The notes under the pieces were generated by a model. The model was given only the letters and a program-made list of their open reading frames with translations. It ran no database searches and was not told the origin of the DNA. The position numbers and the translations under genes are program-made. A DNA stretch of 64,000 bases from an uncultured Clostridia bacterium (GTDB lineage Bacteria > Bacillota > Clostridia > Oscillospirales > Ruminococcaceae): NCBI GenBank assembly GCA_945829235.1, contig CALZUA010000013.1, forward strand, positions 1-64,000. The letters are read 5' to 3'. This document shows positions 35,463 through 42,766 of the stretch, one piece after another; position 1 is the first letter of the stretch; each line of letters opens with the position of its first letter.

Positions 35463-35522
35463 AAAAAAGCGGAATATCCGTGAAGCTGTATAAAGCTTAA
35501 CTTTATTTTAGGAGGTATTATT

Positions 35523-35723
35523 ATGGACAAGACGGCTGCACTTTTAATCACAATCTTTTTGGGTGAGCTTGGAGTACACAGATTTATGTCGGGCAAAATC
35601 GGGACAGGTATTATCTGGCTGCTGACTTTCGGATGCTTTGGTATTGGTTACATAGTAGATGTAGTTCAGGTAGCAACAGGTAAGTTCACGAAGAAAGATG
35701 GAACGCCGTGGGTAACCGGTTAA
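35523..35723 (+). CDS. TM2-domain protein
   Basis: 66 residues. The TM2 motif is complete: a first helix with ITIFLGELGVHRFMSGKIGTG and a second helix IWLLTFGCFGIGYIVDVVQV, joined by the short loop carrying the DRF-like HRF. Function unknown for the family. AGGAGG precedes the ATG. A terminator follows at 35739-35764. It is part of the local regulon. Confidence 0.9.
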   Translation: MDKTAALLITIFLGELGVHRFMSGKIGTGIIWLLTFGCFGIGYIVDVVQVATGKFTKKDGTPWVTG

Positions 35724-35738
35724 GAAATCTATTAAATC

Positions 35739-35764
35739 ATTCCTGCTGTTAATGTAGCAGGAAT
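35739..35764 (+). terminator. Terminator of the TM2 gene
   Basis: ATTCCTGCT (35739-35747) pairs with AGCAGGAAT (35756-35764), followed by TGTTTTGT. It is short, so some read-through to the next gene is possible. Confidence 0.7.
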
Positions 35765-35795
35765 TGTTTTGTAAACAAATAAGGAGGGTTTTATT

Positions 35796-36566
35796 ATGTC
35801 AGACAATACTAAAACAGAAGAAACACAGGAACCTGCACCTAAAAAATCTAAGCGCAGCAAGGAGGATATCCTCGAAATTATCATCGCGATTTTCCTCGGT
35901 ATCACAGCTCTGGCAACCGCTTGGGCAAGCTGGATAGGCTCGCTTCACGGCGGAAATATGGCGACAAATTACGCCAAGAGCAACAACCTTTCCGCTGACG
36001 GAAACGCTCGCTGGAACGAAGCTTCACAGTCGCTTGTACAGGATATGCAGCTGTGGAATGTGATAAGCGATTATCAGGTTGAAATTCTTTACGGAAATGA
36101 AATGGGCGATGTGGACAAGATGAGCGAAAATGCCTATAAAATCAAGTACCTCTGCGCCGATAATGTTACAGAAGCGTTCGCTCAGAAGATTAACTATGAC
36201 TATAATTTCACAGCAGACCAGATTATTGACTGGGTTATCAACGACCCCAACTCAACAACCAGTCCGTTTTCCTCGACGGAGTTTATTGAGAGTTACTACA
36301 CAGACGCACGCACCATTCTTGCTCAGAGCGAGGAGGTCCTCAAAGAGGGACAGGAGGACAACAAGAAGGGTGATACATTCAACCTTGTTACGGTAATTTA
36401 CTCGGTTGTTCTGTTTATGCTCGGTATTGTCGGCACCTTCCGCAATCTTCCGAACAGATTTATTATCACGGGAGTTGCGATTGCAGGATTTTTGTTCGCA
36501 ACAATCTATATGTTTACAATCCCCTTCCCGACAGGCTTTAATTTCGCAAGTTTCTTCGGCGGCTAA
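35796..36566 (+). CDS. Predicted three-helix membrane protein, unknown
   Basis: 256 residues. A charged N-terminus rich in Glu and Lys, one helix at about 27-50 (IIIAIFLGITALATAWASWI), a soluble helical region of about 130 residues with SNNLSADGNARWNEASQSL, and two helices near the C-terminus. The layout is like DUF4337-type membrane proteins, but I cannot assign it firmly. AGGAGG precedes the ATG. It follows the TM2 gene, perhaps by read-through. Confidence 0.7.
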   Translation: MSDNTKTEETQEPAPKKSKRSKEDILEIIIAIFLGITALATAWASWIGSLHGGNMATNYAKSNNLSADGNARWNEASQSLVQDMQLWNVISDYQVEILYGNEMGDVDKMSENAYKIKYLCADNVTEAFAQKINYDYNFTADQIIDWVINDPNSTTSPFSSTEFIESYYTDARTILAQSEEVLKEGQEDNKKGDTFNLVTVIYSVVLFMLGIVGTFRNLPNRFIITGVAIAGFLFATIYMFTIPFPTGFNFASFFGG

Positions 36567-36658
36567 ACACTTTATAGGCAAAATCCGAGGAGAATTGTAT
36601 TTATATTGCGACAGACGCGGGCACAATACTTCTCCTGTTTCAGCACAAAAAATATCAA

Positions 36659-36693
36659 AAACACCGCAATCTTTTTGAGAGGTTTGCGGTGTT
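36659..36693 (+). terminator. Terminator
   Basis: AACACCGCAA pairs with TTGCGGTGTT, then a run of Ts. Strong intrinsic terminator about 100 nt past the membrane protein gene. Confidence 0.75.
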
Positions 36694-36868
36694 TTTTTCA
36701 TTACTTGAAAGATGAAAGCCTCAGCGCTCCTGTTCTTCCCAAGCCGCAATTTATCTCCGGTGATGGTTCAGCCGCAGTTCACTTGCCCAATCTGCAAGAA
36801 CGGCAGGCAGTTCCCTTTAAAAAGTGGTAAAATAGAGGATAAAGCAGTACGGTGCAACCGCAATCGGT

Positions 36869-37747
36869 ATGCTATGTTTTCTTGTGACTTCGCTGCTGGA
36901 GCTGGCTGCTTTCTACATTTCAAGATTTCACGTTTTCGGAATATTTGTATGTTTAGGTCTTGTAATGCTTACAGTGGCAACTGTTATTCAAACTCTGATT
37001 GACCAGATAAGGTTTTCAAGAGAACGTGAAGACAAGCAGACAAGAATGGTTGTAGGAACGATTGAAACCATCGCAGGAGCTATTGACGCAAAAGACGAAT
37101 ATACGGACGGACACTCGGAACGCGTCGGACATTACGCCACGATTTTAGCGCGAGGAATGGCAGCAGATTATGGTTTTTCCGAGGAGGATATTCTGCGTAT
37201 TCTGTACATTGGAAATATGCACGACATAGGAAAAATCGGCGTAACCGATTCTATTCTTAACAAAGCAGGAAGGCTCACCGATGATGAATTCTGCCTTATG
37301 AAGAAGCACGTTGACATCGGTGCGGAACTTATGACGGGAATTGGTGAGAATATTGACGGGCTTATTGACGGTATTCTTTATCATCACGAAAGATTTGACG
37401 GAAAAGGCTATCCGAGCGGATTGTCGGATACGGATATTCCCCTCGTTGCAAGAATAATCTGCATTGCGGACTGCTATGACGCTATGACGTCAAATCGTGT
37501 TTACAGGAAACGTTTGTCAAACGAGTACGTTCGTGCGGAATTCGTAAAATGCTCCGGCACTCAATTTGACCCTGTTTTGACCGAGATTTTCGTTCGGCTG
37601 ATAGACAGCGGTGAGATGGTTCCGTACACGGTTGATGGCCTGGCAACCACAAAAACAGGTGATGTACTGAAATCTTCGTTGCTTGAAAACTACTTGCAAA
37701 AGAGCGCAAATTCCGATGAAACAAAAGCAAAAAACCTTCTCACATAA
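36869..37747 (+). CDS. HD-GYP-domain protein, probably 5'-truncated
   Basis: 292 residues. Two membrane helices (1-18 and 24-46), a short coiled coil, then an HD-GYP domain: HSERVGHYA, HDIGKIGV (the HD pair), a late HHERFDGKGYPSGL (HHExxDGxGYP) and CIADCYDAMTSNRVYR. Such domains hydrolyse cyclic di-GMP or related dinucleotides. The frame stays open upstream of the ATG (YGATAIG before MLCF) and the first helix looks cut, so the gene may be the 3' part of a larger sensor. There is no good ribosome binding site, which supports truncation. Confidence 0.82.
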   Translation: MLCFLVTSLLELAAFYISRFHVFGIFVCLGLVMLTVATVIQTLIDQIRFSREREDKQTRMVVGTIETIAGAIDAKDEYTDGHSERVGHYATILARGMAADYGFSEEDILRILYIGNMHDIGKIGVTDSILNKAGRLTDDEFCLMKKHVDIGAELMTGIGENIDGLIDGILYHHERFDGKGYPSGLSDTDIPLVARIICIADCYDAMTSNRVYRKRLSNEYVRAEFVKCSGTQFDPVLTEIFVRLIDSGEMVPYTVDGLATTKTGDVLKSSLLENYLQKSANSDETKAKNLLT

Positions 37748-37749
37748 GA

Positions 37750-37995
37750 ATGCTGTGCTACATTATAAAGCTGAAAGAGAAAAAGGGAGAACGCGTCAAT
37801 GTTTTTCTGATAAAACTGTCAGATATCGGCAAGGATAATCAGGAAGCGGTGAACAAGCTTGTCAAGCCTTTTTTGCAAGCAGATGATATCAGCTTGGCAT
37901 ATAACGAGAACATACGCATTATTTCCCTGTTTGGTAAAACCGATGAACAGATTGAATGCTTTAAAAAGTATTGTATAACAGCGAAATTCAGATAG
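37750..37995 (+). CDS. Hypothetical small protein
   Basis: 81 codons immediately after the HD-GYP stop. It reads like a soluble domain (VNVFLIKLSDIGKDNQEAV, then LVKPFLQADDISLAYNENIR), but no family is recognised. It may be a remnant of a longer protein; the IS3 fragment starts 3 nt after its stop. Confidence 0.35.
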   Translation: MLCYIIKLKEKKGERVNVFLIKLSDIGKDNQEAVNKLVKPFLQADDISLAYNENIRIISLFGKTDEQIECFKKYCITAKFR

Positions 37996-37998
37996 ATA

Positions 37999-38184
37999 TT
38001 GATGAGCTTTGACGGAAAATTTTTCTCAATTCTTAAAACCGAATGCATTTACCGTACAAAACTAAATTCTTTTTCCGAAGCTCGGCATTTGATTGATGAT
38101 TATATCTACTTTTACAACCATCAGCGTATTCAGTTAAAAACAAAGCTGACTCCACTTGAATTACGAAGTCAGTTCTTTGCTTGA
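37999..38184 (+). mobile_element. IS3-family transposase 3' fragment
   Basis: 61 codons: FFSILKTECIYRTKL, LIDDYIYFYNHQRIQ and LTPLELRSQF are the C-terminal end of the IS3/IS150 DDE integrase core (the final Glu region and the YNxxRxQ...LTPxE tail). The rest of the element is gone. Confidence 0.8.
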
Positions 38185-38255
38185 TTTTTTACCATAGGGG
38201 GCTTTTTGTGCTGTCTGCACAATATGGAGCAGTGCAATCAATCTGCGGGGTGTTT

Positions 38256-38432
38256 TTATGAAAACGAGCTTATCGCTTCAATCGTCCTTTCGATATCCTC
38301 GTCGGTGTGCGCATAGGAAACAAACATTGCTTCAAACTGCGAGGGAGCTGTGTAAATCCCGCTGTTCAGCAGATGACGGTAAAACCGCGCGTATTTCTCG
38401 GTGTCGCAGCATCGCGCTTCATCATAGCTTTC
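38256..38432 (-). pseudogene. hemL: hemL 3' fragment (glutamate-1-semialdehyde aminomutase)
   Basis: 57 codons: YDEARCCDTEKYARFYRHLL, NSGIYTAPSQFEAMF and VSYAHTDEDIERTIEA match the C-terminus of glutamate-1-semialdehyde 2,1-aminomutase. No start codon or N-terminal domain. It lies 22 nt downstream of a header promoter, so a promoter-bearing unit has joined to the tail of a hemL gene, either a cargo scrap or the rim of a larger deletion. Confidence 0.75.
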
Positions 38433-38453
38433 TACCGATTTATCGTTGAGATT

Positions 38454-38482
38454 ATTATACCATATTCAACCAGATATTTCAA
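38454..38482 (-). promoter_or_regulatory. SigmaA promoter (header repeat) before the hemL scrap
   Basis: TTGAAA (38482-38477), 17 nt, TATAAT (38459-38454). The header hairpin behind it is truncated (AAAGCCGCCTAAATC only). Confidence 0.75.
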
Positions 38483-38660
38483 CACAAAAAGCAAAGCCGC
38501 CTAAATCTTTTTGATAAATACAACTTTGTAGAAGCCAAAATGAAGGGAGGGTATTTGAACCGCAACAAATAACCCATTGAATTGAATCAATAAACAGCAC
38601 TTTTCCGGTCACAAATCTCATCGAAAAGAGACAAGAGCTTTCACGCCCTTGCCTCTCCTT

Positions 38661-38849
38661 TTAACCGCACTGCCCGAGCACAAAATCAATCACGGATTGC
38701 TTTGGTATCATCCAAATCCTGCCGTTGTGGAACGCCTTGATACTGCCGTTTCGCAAGAGTTGGTACGCTTTACTTCGTCCGATTCGCAGCATTTCCTGCA
38801 ATTCCTCGATAGTCACGATATCCCTGTACTCACTAAACATACTGTACAT
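38661..38849 (-). CDS. Excisionase-like MerR-type helix-turn-helix protein
   Basis: 62 residues: IVTIEELQEMLRIGRSKAYQ, LLRNGSIKAFHNGRIW and MIPKQSVIDFVL form the winged HTH_17 (excisionase) pattern, with the typical K/R-x-x-x-x-x-W-x-I-P step. Such proteins bend DNA and set the direction of integrase reactions, or act as simple regulators. There is no integrase gene beside it. GGAGGC precedes the ATG. It is the only mobility-type accessory gene that is intact in the window apart from insertion sequences. Confidence 0.8.
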   Translation of the reverse strand: MYSMFSEYRDIVTIEELQEMLRIGRSKAYQLLRNGSIKAFHNGRIWMIPKQSVIDFVLGQCG

Positions 38850-39250
38850 TAAAACGCCTCCTTTAGTGTGTTTTACTGATATGTTCGCTTGGAGCGGCTT
38901 TTTTACTGTGTTCAGCTGTTTTCTTTCGTTTTTTGAGAAATATTTTACTTAAGAAAACAAGGTTCGGAGAGTGTTTTTCGTTAATGTGGATAAACCGCTA
39001 AAAATCGTACTCAATGCAAAAAATCAGCAAATACCGTACTCAAATCTTCGCCAAAAGCACCGCCTTCTTTTCGTTAATCTCATCCTCGGAGATAACGCCC
39101 GCGTCCTTCAACTTACCGATAATTTTATCGAAAGCCTAATCGAGCGGTTTCAAGAGAGTATTTAGAGTAGAGGACAAAATCTACTCAAAAAACCTCACAA
39201 AAATCTAGTGGAAACCGACAGAAGAAAGAGGTGATAGTTTTTATTCTTTT
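38850..39250. other. Intergenic stretch with one gene scrap
   Basis: Apart from the SHOCT fragment at 39040-39135, no coding pattern is seen. Confidence 0.5.
39040..39135 (-). pseudogene. SHOCT-domain C-terminal scrap
   Basis: 31 codons ending TGA: AFDKIIGKLKDAGVISEDEI, NEKKAVLLAKI. This is the short C-terminal (SHOCT) motif, L-x-x-L-x-x-x-G-x-I-x-x-x-E-x-x-x-K-K-x-x-L-L. A TAG lies directly upstream in frame, so only the tail remains. Confidence 0.6.
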
Positions 39251-39253
39251 AGA

Positions 39254-39660
39254 TATAACATACCTGCGGAAACAATTTTCTTAGCAGGAAATGTCGGGAA
39301 TTGCTCATTCCGGTGCGGTTCTATGAGGGTTGTCCGTGGAAAGAAGCCGGAGTATTCCCTGCTGTGCGCTGAAGCTGATGATAAGCTGTCCGATGGTCAG
39401 CAGCTAAGGGTGCTGAGGCTGCGTGCCGAGCTTACTATCCGAGAAGCAGCGGAGATGGTTGAAATCTGCCGGCACACGCTAATGAATTATGAGAGCGAAA
39501 AAACGATAGTCAAAGCACCAATCAAACAGAAACTCGTGTTCCTATACCAAAGTTTGATTGATAGAAAAAGGGACTTCCCAAAATGCTTTGCGAATTAAAT
39601 TATCCGCATCATCAACTGATTATATTCATTGTTAAGGAGTTACCTTCGCTCTATGAAACG
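39254..39660 (+). repeat. Second copy of the core-XRE module (core E decayed)
   Basis: From TATAAC (39254-39259) through the XRE gene to AAGGAGTTACCTTCG, this matches 20830-21245. The left half of the core and everything beyond it are replaced by unrelated sequence, so this junction has been cut. Confidence 0.75.
39323..39598 (+). CDS. XRE-family helix-turn-helix protein, core-adjacent copy 2
   Basis: 91 residues from ATG 39323. It is near-identical to the protein at 20899-21150 (RVVRGKKPEYSLLCA; LTIREAAEMVEICRHTLMNY) with a few conservative changes and a longer tail (DFPKCFAN). The HTH lies at about residues 30-75. There is no strong ribosome binding site, and the frame is open upstream. 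It is a probable DNA-binding regulator linked to the array junctions. Confidence 0.65.
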   Translation: MRVVRGKKPEYSLLCAEADDKLSDGQQLRVLRLRAELTIREAAEMVEICRHTLMNYESEKTIVKAPIKQKLVFLYQSLIDRKRDFPKCFAN

Positions 39661-39726
39661 GTTACACTCGTTCCGAACTGTAAACCTCTCAAAAGGAACA
39701 CCACACAAAGCAGCCATATACGAAAA

Positions 39727-39760
39727 AATCCGCCTGCTCCCAAAAGGGGCAAGCGGATTT
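39727..39760 (-). terminator. Terminator of the alcohol dehydrogenase gene
   Basis: AATCCGC-C-TGCTCC and GGGGCA-A-GCGGATT form a long stem with a small mismatch; an A-run on the plus side gives U-residues in the minus transcript. Confidence 0.75.
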
Positions 39761-39791
39761 ATTACTTTAGTCAACCAAAAGCTTTTCTTTA

Positions 39792-40949
39792 TCAGAACGC
39801 CGCCTTGAATATCTCTACAATATCCTCCTTGGTAAGCGGAACAAAAGAACCTTTTGAGCCGTCGCAAGCCTTCTGTGCCATTATATCAAAATTCTTATCG
39901 TCGGTAATTCCCACGGCTCTGAGATTTGAAGGCATACCCATTGTTTCAAAGAAAAACTTTTTCAGAGCGTCAATTCCTGCGTGAGCAAGCTCCCAATCGT
40001 CGTCGCCCGAAAGTCCCCATACGTTCTTTGCAAAATCAACAAAATTGCTCAGCGTGTCCTCGCTTAAAATATGCTCCATCCAAGCGGGAGTAAGAATTGC
40101 AAGTCCCTCGCCGTGGGTAATGTCGTAAAAAGCGCTTAGCTCATGCTCCATTGGATGAACGCACCAGGCAGGCTGGCTTCCCTCACCGACGTTACCGTTG
40201 ATAGCGTGAGTACCTGCCCACATAAGATTAGCACGCGCGTCGTAATTTGTAGGTTCGTTAAGGGCAATAGGACCGTTCTTTATCATTGTTCGGAGAAGTC
40301 CCTCTGCCATATATTTCTGGCAGTCCGCATTCTCCTTCGTGAAATAGCTTTCCATTGTGTGGCTCATCATATCTGCGGTTCCTGCGGCGGTCTGCTTCTT
40401 TGAAACCGAGTAGGTGTATTCGGGGTCGAGGACGGACATTGTCGGCACCATATAGGGTGAACCCGTGCCCCACTTTTCGTTTTTGCTGAGGTCGGAAATA
40501 ACTGCAAAAGGGTCCATTTCCGTTCCTGTAGCAGACAGAGTTAAAACGTCAAAAATCGGCAGTGCAACGGTAATTTTCGAGCCGTCAAGAACTAAATCCC
40601 AAGGGTCGCCGTCATACTTTGCTCCGGCGGCGATAACCTTTGCGCAGTCGATAGTGCTGCCGCCACCGATAGCAAGTATCATGTCAATGTCCTCTGCTTT
40701 GCAGATTCCAACACCCTTTCGGACAGTTTCAATTCTCGGGTTAGGCTCAACGCCGCCGAGTTCGACTACTGCAACACCTGCATTTTCAAGAATTGAAAGT
40801 GCGGTATCGTATATACCGTTTTTCTTGATAGAACCGCCGCCATATACCAAGAGCGCCTTGCTTCCGTAGCCTTTCAGCTCGTCAAGATGAGATATTGCGC
40901 CCTTGCCGAAGTGAATTATGGTGGGAATTCGGAGAGTGAAATTATACAT
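39792..40949 (-). CDS. Iron-containing alcohol dehydrogenase (butanol dehydrogenase type)
   Basis: 385 residues from MYNFTLRIPT (40949), chosen for AAGGAGG 8-9 nt upstream. Group III ADH marks: NAD(P)-binding LAIGGGSTIDCAKVIAAGAKY, and the metal ligands in GTADMMSHTMESYF and HPMEHELSAFYDITHGEGLA. Close in pattern to NADPH-dependent BdhA/YugJ. It should reduce aldehydes to alcohols in fermentation. Single-gene unit between an XRE module and the AAA ATPase. Confidence 0.92.
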   Translation of the reverse strand: MYNFTLRIPTIIHFGKGAISHLDELKGYGSKALLVYGGGSIKKNGIYDTALSILENAGVAVVELGGVEPNPRIETVRKGVGICKAEDIDMILAIGGGSTIDCAKVIAAGAKYDGDPWDLVLDGSKITVALPIFDVLTLSATGTEMDPFAVISDLSKNEKWGTGSPYMVPTMSVLDPEYTYSVSKKQTAAGTADMMSHTMESYFTKENADCQKYMAEGLLRTMIKNGPIALNEPTNYDARANLMWAGTHAINGNVGEGSQPAWCVHPMEHELSAFYDITHGEGLAILTPAWMEHILSEDTLSNFVDFAKNVWGLSGDDDWELAHAGIDALKKFFFETMGMPSNLRAVGITDDKNFDIMAQKACDGSKGSFVPLTKEDIVEIFKAAF

Positions 40950-41061
40950 AGTCAGAGTCCTCCTTTTCAAGCTCTTCAGAGATTTTTTTCGTAAAATGTA
41001 AATTATATTCTCCTATCATTGATTATACAATATTTCGTTGGAAAAGTCAACAAGAAAATTT

Positions 41062-41129
41062 GACTTGAAAGTTAGGTGCAAATGCAACAAAATTTCAAGA
41101 AGGCACTTGATATTTTGCAGATAATGTGC
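41062..41129. repeat. Intergenic repeat, copy 2
   Basis: Matches 22155-22222. It ends about 60 nt before the ATPase gene and is followed by TATACTATAAT, so it may form part of that gene's promoter or operator. Confidence 0.65.
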
Positions 41130-41188
41130 TATACTATAATTGAAAATAAAGGTAAAATACCCGTAAGTTTTAAGCTTGGAGGTAGGAA

Positions 41189-42478
41189 ATGCAAAACATT
41201 ATTAAACGCGACGATTATCTGAACAGAATTATCGACAAAAAAGAAAACGGTCTTATTAAAGTTATTACCGGTATCAGAAGGTGCGGAAAGAGCTTTTTGC
41301 TGTTCAATCTGTTTTACGATTATCTTATTGAAAGCGGCGTCAAGGAAGAGCAGATTATTACTATTGCACTTGATGATGATTCCTTTGTGCAGTACCGTGA
41401 CACGGAAGAACTGTCCAAGTATATTCGCGGAAAGATTGTCAACAAGGATATGTACTATATTCTTATCGACGAGGTTCAGTACGCAATTACCAAAGACGAG
41501 CTGAAAAATCCCGATAACATTCGGCTTTACAATGTGCTGAACGGACTTCTGCGGCTTCGGAATGTGGATATTTACGTTACGGGGAGCAATTCCAAAATGC
41601 TTACCAAAGATGTGCTGACAGCTTTTCGCGGCAGAGGCGACGAGGTCAGAGTTTATCCCATATCATTCAAAGAGTATTATTCTTTCGTCGGCGGAGATAA
41701 ATTAGACGCTTACGAAGACTACGCTTTGTACGGCGGAATGCCTCTAGTCCTGACGCGAAAAAGCGACGCGGAAAAAGTCAGATATCTGCAAAATCTCTTT
41801 ACAGAGGTTTATTTTAAGGACATTGTTGAGCGTTATGATATCGAGTTACCCGATGTTCTCAATGAGCTGACCGATGATTTATGTTCCTCAATCGGTTCGC
41901 TGACTAATGCGAGCAAAATCGCAAACACCTTGCAGACGGTCAAGGGCATTAAGGTTTCCGGAACGACTATTGCAAACTACCTGAATTACCTGATTGAGTC
42001 GTTTTTGTTTAGTAATGCAAAGCGATATGATGTGAAAGGCAAGAAGTATTTTGAATATCCTTCAAAGTATTATTGCGCAGATATCGGACTTCGGAACGCA
42101 AGACTTAATTTCAGGCAGCAGGAAGAAACTCATATTATGGAAAACATCATCTACAACGAACTTTTGCGCCGTGGGTATTCCGTTAATGTAGGAGTTGTGG
42201 AGATTGTTGAGAGCGCCAACGGAAAAAGGGCAAAAAAGCAGTGCGAAATCGACTTTGTTGTAAACATTGGAGCAAAGAAATACTATATTCAGTCCGCCTT
42301 AAATGTGAGCGACTCGTCAAAGCTTGAAACGGAGCTGCGCCCTTTAAAGAATACACGGGATTTCTTCAAGAAAATAATTATCAGCAAAACAGCTATGAAG
42401 TCGTGGACAGACGAGGACGGTATTCTTCATCTAGGACTTTATGAGTTTCTGCTGAACGAGAATTCGCTGGAACTGTAA
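41189..42478 (+). CDS. AAA_14/DUF4143 ATPase
   Basis: 429 residues. Walker A TGIRRCGKSFLL near residue 33, Walker B YILIDEVQYA near 92, sensor TGSNSKML near 130, then the C-terminal DUF4143 segment with YALYGGMPLVL and a PD-(D/E)xK-like CEIDFVVNIGAKKYYIQ. These proteins are common in accessory regions; some are thought to act as addiction or defence ATPases but the biochemistry is unclear. GGAGG precedes the ATG. It is the only large plus-strand gene next to a core (42564). Confidence 0.88.
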   Translation: MQNIIKRDDYLNRIIDKKENGLIKVITGIRRCGKSFLLFNLFYDYLIESGVKEEQIITIALDDDSFVQYRDTEELSKYIRGKIVNKDMYYILIDEVQYAITKDELKNPDNIRLYNVLNGLLRLRNVDIYVTGSNSKMLTKDVLTAFRGRGDEVRVYPISFKEYYSFVGGDKLDAYEDYALYGGMPLVLTRKSDAEKVRYLQNLFTEVYFKDIVERYDIELPDVLNELTDDLCSSIGSLTNASKIANTLQTVKGIKVSGTTIANYLNYLIESFLFSNAKRYDVKGKKYFEYPSKYYCADIGLRNARLNFRQQEETHIMENIIYNELLRRGYSVNVGVVEIVESANGKRAKKQCEIDFVVNIGAKKYYIQSALNVSDSSKLETELRPLKNTRDFFKKIIISKTAMKSWTDEDGILHLGLYEFLLNENSLEL

Positions 42479-42485
42479 ACGTCAT

Positions 42486-42661
42486 AACTCTGAATGAATA
42501 ATCGAAAGATGCCAAATTCCGATGTTATTGTTCATAATTTTGTATATTTCGACATTTTTATTTGATTAGCTATAACATACCTGCGGAAACAATTTTCTTA
42601 GCAGGAAATGTCGGAAATTTCTCATTCCGGTGCGGTTCTGTGAGGATTGTCCGTGGAAAGT
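42486..42661 (-). repeat. Block-B repeat, core F and truncated XRE module
   Basis: Left: block B (CTCTGAATGAATAATCG ... GACATTTTTAT). Core variant GATTAGCTATAAC at 42564-42576. Right: ACCTGCGGAAACAATTTTC and the XRE-module start, cut at 42661 before the HTH. It combines the left flank of cores A, C and G with the right flank of D and E. Confidence 0.75.
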
Positions 42662-42727
42662 TGAAAGAATAATCGTGCATCTGAAATATGTTTCTTAGTG
42701 TTGCACTTGATATTACTAATCTATTAC

Positions 42728-42759
42728 AAAAGGCTGCCGCTTTTGTGCGACAGCCTTTT
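42728..42759 (-). terminator. Terminator of the giant lipoprotein gene
   Basis: AAAAGGCTG (42728-42736) pairs with CAGCCTTTT (42751-42759); three more pairs extend the stem. Confidence 0.8.
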
Positions 42760-42766
42760 CGTTTAC

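Noticed and set aside
36763-36868. Zinc-ribbon gene starting MVQPQFTCPICKNG
   Set aside because: Only one CxxC is present and the frame runs into the HD-GYP gene in the wrong frame; probably the junction of a deletion.
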